From: Klebsormidium nitens
Taxonomy: Eukaryota; Streptophyta; Klebsormidiophyceae; Klebsormidiales; Klebsormidiaceae
NCBI GenBank assembly: GCA_000708835.1
Contig: DF236984.1
Coordinates: 228,384-292,383, forward strand
Direction of reading: 5' to 3'
Length of the DNA: 64,000 nt
Shown here: piece by piece, positions 59,315-64,000 of the stretch
How the letters are laid out: every line of letters starts with the position of its first letter
How positions within the stretch are numbered: position 1 is the first letter of the stretch
Position numbers and translations under genes: made by a program
Notes under the pieces: model-generated
The model's database searches: none
Seen by the model: only the letters and a program-made list of their open reading frames with translations
What the model was told of the DNA's origin: nothing

Positions 59315-62300
59315 TTACAGAGTATCCGAGGAGCTAAAAGCCTGGCTGAAAAGCCTGGCTGGCCAAGGTCTAGATCTTGAGGAAAACGAGATACACGAAG
59401 CTTTTTGAGGAAACCAGTCGACAAAATGCGGAACACGAATGGAGACGGAACCGGAAAACTTGACGGATGGTGTGACTCGGCGTGCTCACCCCCGGTCTGC
59501 GGCTGGCCGGGTGAATGGCACCCGAAGAGCGAAGCTGGAGCCCCCCTGCTTGACCTGCAGCCTCATGCCTAACCGGTCCAGCTCCAACATCTGGGCACCG
59601 TCCAACTGCGGAGAGCAAGCAAGATACTAATTGACTGGAAACGGCTTTTATTTTTCAAAGTCGATGATGAATTCATCGATGTGAAGCAGGAACAGCGATT
59701 CTCCAAGCCGTCAGAAGTTTGTGGATCGCTCTCTGCTGGAGGCCCTTGGCTTCAATGGTGCATAACTACGGGCCTGACCGGTGCGCAGGGGATGTTTGCA
59801 GTGGGGACAACCGTGAAAAAGATCATGCAGACAAAACGGGCAGTGGTACCCACGGCGACATTGTATGCGGCAATCCTACGCCAGCTATCAGAAGAAGTTC
59901 CGGTTTTGTGACAAGAGCTCTTCTTTCATGATGCAGGGTGCCGCTGCGCTGGCCGAGGCGCATGCTCGCACAGTAGAGTCAGGATTCCTTCAAGTATCCA
60001 GCGTTCGAATAGAACTCTTGTGACCAGAGAGTAAAAAACCCGGCAGCCCACCTTAGGGGTGCCCACGTAGTGCTCTACCGTCGCCATGAGCGCGTCCGCA
60101 TGGTCCGCATTCATATGGTCCTGCGCACCCACAAAAAAGATTAGTCCGAATATCATGAACAAGTTTCCTTCGACCAAAAGCGGGCGGCATTTTCCAGAGA
60201 GATGCACACTCAAGAGATGCACACTCATTGCACCTTAGCTCTTCTTTCGGACGGACTAAGTTGAAAATTTGGCCAATTGGCTCCATTATCTTAGATTGCA
60301 CTAGGAGGCATCCCAATAACCCACTTCCTAACCCCAAATTTCAGAAACGAGTCAGATTGTCGCTATCGTGGAGAGGTCCTCTTTTGCGATGGTTGTTTTT
60401 TACGACTTTTCAAAACCCGGAATGGGAAGAAACTCAGACCGTATACAAGAGACACTTAGTGACTTACGAAGGGGGCCCCAAGTACGGCAAAAAGTGAAGA
60501 AAGCTCCACGGTTATTTGGGAAGGGACACCTAGTCTCAAATCAGTGTGCCACGCGGCTCACCATGATCGGTTTCTCAAACTGAGCGATGGGGTCAGGTTC
60601 CGCAGCGGCGAAGTCTTCCGGAGTGAACTGGGTGACAGACGCCCCCATGGCAAAGGTGGCGATGTTTCGGGTCATCCGAATGTGCGTGGGGCGGATCCTC
60701 ACGAAGCGGAAGTCACCAAAATCAACCTGCAAGAGAACAGTCATCGAAGCTTATTGCTAACCAGTGCAAAAAGAAAGGAAGGCGCCGAAACAAGTCTACA
60801 GCCAGATTTCTTACTGTGAAGGTCGTTCACACAGTTGCACAGAGGTCCTACTCTAACCAGCCCGTATATTTGTAAAGCATGGTTGCGGGCGATTGCAGGG
60901 ACGATTGGTTCGCCAATTTCGACCTGCGACGTCACATGCCCAGTTTCCGACCGTGCTGTCCCACAGCTAAGTGTTTCTGTAAAGCATCCAGGAGAGTCAG
61001 CCCTTGCTTCGAGAGAAAGGCTCAAGAGAGTTTTTCCTCAGAATGTGTTTTGAAGTCACGCTACTCTTAAAACAGTAGAAGTGGGACAACCGGACGTTCA
61101 CCAGAATACTAAACGGGTAAATCGAACACCGACTCTTAGTGACAGCTTAAATGTTTACAAATCCGTTCTCTTCGATGCAGTGCTACCAGGATTCTCAAAC
61201 AGTAGCGGTGGCATCTACACACCAACGGGAAGAGCATCGCTGGTACGCTCTAATTACAAAAGCAACCTCCTAGACCATTGAAGCACCTCCAATAGAGGCC
61301 GAAGGTTGTATGCAGAGGTTTGCATCTTGCCGAACGGCCACATAATACTTGGATCAGATCTGGCCGCAATTCAGATGCTAACCACAGAAAGAAAAGTCCA
61401 AAAAGTCTGTAGAAGGAAAGCATTCACGATCCTTACCCAGAAAGCATTTGGATGCTTCTTCAGGTAGGAGTCTCGCACGCTTTGCCGCTCCGCTTCGTCC
61501 ACAATCTCAGCATTCCCGAGGAGCGTGACCTTAGCGCGGTTCATGCTGTTGAGGTCCCGGGACAAGAAGAAAGAACACTGGGGGTTCCTTTCAAGGTCCT
61601 GCTCGTAACAAAGGGCCAGTCAATCTTGAGCCTGTCTTGAAAATGAGAACTATTTCGGGGGGGAGCGAATGTAAGAGAATCTACTTAGGCCTACCTGAGC
61701 TGGTAACCAGGGGAGCTGCTAAAGGGAACAGGTTGAGAGAAGAGGGTTTGAAGCAGAGCGCACGAGTTGCTTCTGAAGTTTTGGCTTCTAGCACCCTTCT
61801 CTGACCAAGATACTGAAGGATCCCGCTCTCAACAAGCTCACTTCAGATTTGCAAGGCCCGGAAGATCACACGAGGGCGTAAGGTCCGGTAGATCACAAGA
61901 GGGGTGTATCGTCCCTTTGGTTTTTTAAAATGTCAGTTGTCCGAACACGACACGCGTTTGGACACCTGAGAAACAAACTCAAGAGAGTACAAGATCTATA
62001 ATCCGGTCTTGGAGACGGTGGCTACTTCTTAAAGAGGAGAGCTAAACAAACGTCCGCCTATTGTTGTCGGTGGACCAGAACGGATAGAAGGTTGATATAT
62101 TGACATTGTGCACAGGCATCAGAATATCCTAGAAAGCAATGACAAGGTCAGTCTAGGCAGGGGGCCACCATACCTGGGTATGTGGAGATAAGGAACTGAT
62201 AGCAAGGATCGGGCTGCCGGCCTCGTCCGTTGCGTACCCCACGAGCGACCCCATTGGATACCCTTCATGCCTGCTTGAGTGCACTGACAACAGGCCCTGC

Positions 62301-63509
62301 CGGCAAATGTCAAGAATGGTGCGCGCCTCTTCAACTGGTGGTAGCTGGGCGGCAGTTTTCTGGTGCTCTTGGACTCTTTCCATGGCCTCAGCAACAGCGT
62401 CCTGCTCCAAGACCTGGGGGTAAAGAAGGTTGAGGTGCAATCTCCGGACATGATTTGGCTTTGTCTTTGCATGGACCCCCACCTTTGAGAATCTTGGGGA
62501 AGAATAGTCTGGGAAAACACGGAATGGCAGCTGATCAGAGCCTGTTGAACATTCGATGCATGTAATACGAGAATTCTAAAGAGTTTTGTGGGGTTTTTGT
62601 ATGAGGACATGCCCCTAGGATTGTAGAACTTACCTCTCACATACCTCTCACGTATTTTCCACGCAATCCTTACAGTTAAGATTGAAAAGTTATGAAACAC
62701 CAAGATCGGCATTCGGGAGGGCACCGACCACTCATCCATAACTTCACCACTACTTAGCAAATGATCAACTACGCTTGTGGTCAAAAGCTGACTCTGTATT
62801 TCCAACGAAGTTTCAATATGCAGCTTGGCAGAATTCTGCATGTTCCACCACTTGTGGCCCAAAGCTCCATTGTATGCACAAAAGGAGTCATTTTCTCAAT
62901 CTATTCAGCAAAAGAAGCTTTCTGCTCCACTTTTCAAGCACAGCACCCTTTAAACATAGGGTTTCAGAGACCACTTGCTTTTCGCTTCAAGAACTTTGTA
63001 GAACACTCCTCTAACCCACGGATCTAACCCACTCAGCATCATTTCCTGTCATATATACAAGTGGGACAGGGCACGTAACTCTGATTTGCAGACTTCCTCA
63101 TTCATTTGGTCCTGATTCATCAGACCACTACTCGGAAAGTACATTCTGATAAACAAAAAGCGTGACCACAATCCGAAAGAAAGAATCTGAGAATCAGGAT
63201 CACAACTCTGCTCACCTGCTCTCCAGCCTGATCGGTTGCAGCAGCCATCGTGACAAAGTTGGAATTTCCCCGTGAGAAACCAAATGCTGACACTAAGTCC
63301 CTACTCCTGCCTGCAGGGGTGCAACGATCACACTTCCTGAACCAGCGCTGTCCGCAGGAACTTAAAAAGGCGCGCGGCACGACTGAAGGCCGTCTGATCA
63401 CTGCAGGTACTGAGCAGGTTTGCACAGACTGTAGGACAGCTTGCGCAGCGGACAGGTCGAGCGACTTTGAGGGAAGGCACCGAGAAAGCGCCTTTGCGGT
63501 GGAAGCCAT
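59315..63509 (-). CDS. PPOX-type split-barrel plus DUF2470 protein, probably plastid
   Basis: Exons: 63509-63216, 62413-62174, 61598-61437, 60726-60562, 60120-60052, 59605-59490, and a tentative last exon 59345-59315. All internal junctions are phase 0 except the last (phase 2). Exon 1 codes for about 98 residues rich in Ser, Arg and Ala and poor in acidic residues, like a transit peptide. Exons 2-4 form the split barrel of the pyridoxamine-phosphate-oxidase fold (GYPMGSLVGYATDE, LSPHTQ, NPQCSFFL, AKVTLLG). Exons 5-6 hold DUF2470 (DHMNADHADAL, LDRLGMRLQV, LRVPFTRPAADRG). Plant members include the glutamyl-tRNA reductase binding protein (PGR7) and HugZ-like haem-degrading proteins; I cannot tell which is closest. 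A role in plastid tetrapyrrole metabolism is the likely one. The 3' end is uncertain. Confidence 0.82.
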
Positions 63510-64000
63510 CAGAAGCAGACGAGCAACCGATGCTGCAGAGCAAAATGCTGCGATTTCGAAGGACTGCAATCCACTTGGCCGGTAGCCCTGGCAGCAGCCT
63601 GGCTGGCCTTGATTGCTTCCCAGACAAAGTGCGTGCGCTTGACTGCTACACGTCGCTACATCATGCATATGCTTGCCTGGTGCAGGCTCCTGGCTCAGTG
63701 TGAAAAGGCCGAACTCCTCTTAGTTATCAGCTTGTCATCGAATGGATTGTTTGGTAACCCTGAGATTAGCTTGCCGTACATATCAACATGATCGGGCCGT
63801 CTGGCGACGCCGACGGCCGAGGGCTTGCCTCTTCCGAATTATCGAACGGCTGGAAATTAGCACACAGGGACGACCGGGGCCCTGCAATTGAAGCCGGACG
63901 GCGGAGTTGGCCGCCCGGGCGGAGATACCGGTATGCTTATTCCGGGCCCATCCGGGGGACGTATACCGGTACCCAGGTCTCAGGCTCCTCCCGACCAGTT
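63510..64000. other. Upstream region of the split-barrel gene
   Basis: No gene seen. The open frame of exon 1 continues upstream to a Met at 63668, but 63509 gives the better transit-peptide start. The last 80 bp are rich in ACCGGTA/GGTACC words. Confidence 0.5.

Overview
The window is nuclear DNA from an intron-rich eukaryote. Every gene is split by GT-AG introns of about 50 to 1,000 bp. The gene set is plant-like: a plant-type solanesyl diphosphate synthase, a class III-like haem peroxidase, a PPOX/DUF2470 protein with a transit-peptide-like N-terminus, DPH3, and tRNA-Arg genes. GC content is moderate and intergenic DNA is rich in GTAC. This best fits a streptophyte green alga (a Klebsormidium-like lineage); the assignment is inference from gene content, not a database match.

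Layout. 1-3809 (+): 3' six exons of a solanesyl diphosphate synthase. 5348-10360 (+): armadillo-repeat protein with one in-frame TGA. 10361-13766: intergenic, with a MITE-like element. 13767-42311: a tandemly duplicated two-gene unit. Each unit holds a small secreted HsbA-like gene (+) and, facing it, a large multidomain gene (-). Unit 1 has HsbA-like gene A (14683-15918) and a decayed, internally deleted copy of the large gene (about 18850-24335). Unit 2 has HsbA-like gene B (26577-27942) and the apparently intact large gene (42311-29815, 17 exons). That gene encodes ThuA, glucose/sorbosone dehydrogenase, PKD, CBM6 and F5/8-type-C-like modules, an order typical of bacterial secreted proteins. 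44287-50220 (+): secreted haem peroxidase with an extra C-terminal region and a membrane anchor, 14 exons. 54457-51661 (-): ATP-grasp protein resembling D123/CDC123. 54777-54943 (+): two tRNA-Arg genes with different anticodons. 54990-55608 (+): small predicted 95-aa gene. 55850-56928 (+): DPH3. 63509-59315 (-): split-barrel plus DUF2470 protein with a probable plastid transit peptide.

The most unusual signal is structural. Several introns contain decayed direct copies, in places whole arrays, of the adjacent exon edge including its splice acceptor. This is clearest at 37561-38057 and 36712-36996 in the large gene, and also occurs at 38931-39056, at 33106-33308 and in the solanesyl synthase introns. 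It resembles tandem duplication of exon/intron junctions, a process proposed to create or lengthen introns. In the large gene it affects a gene that looks bacterial in origin.
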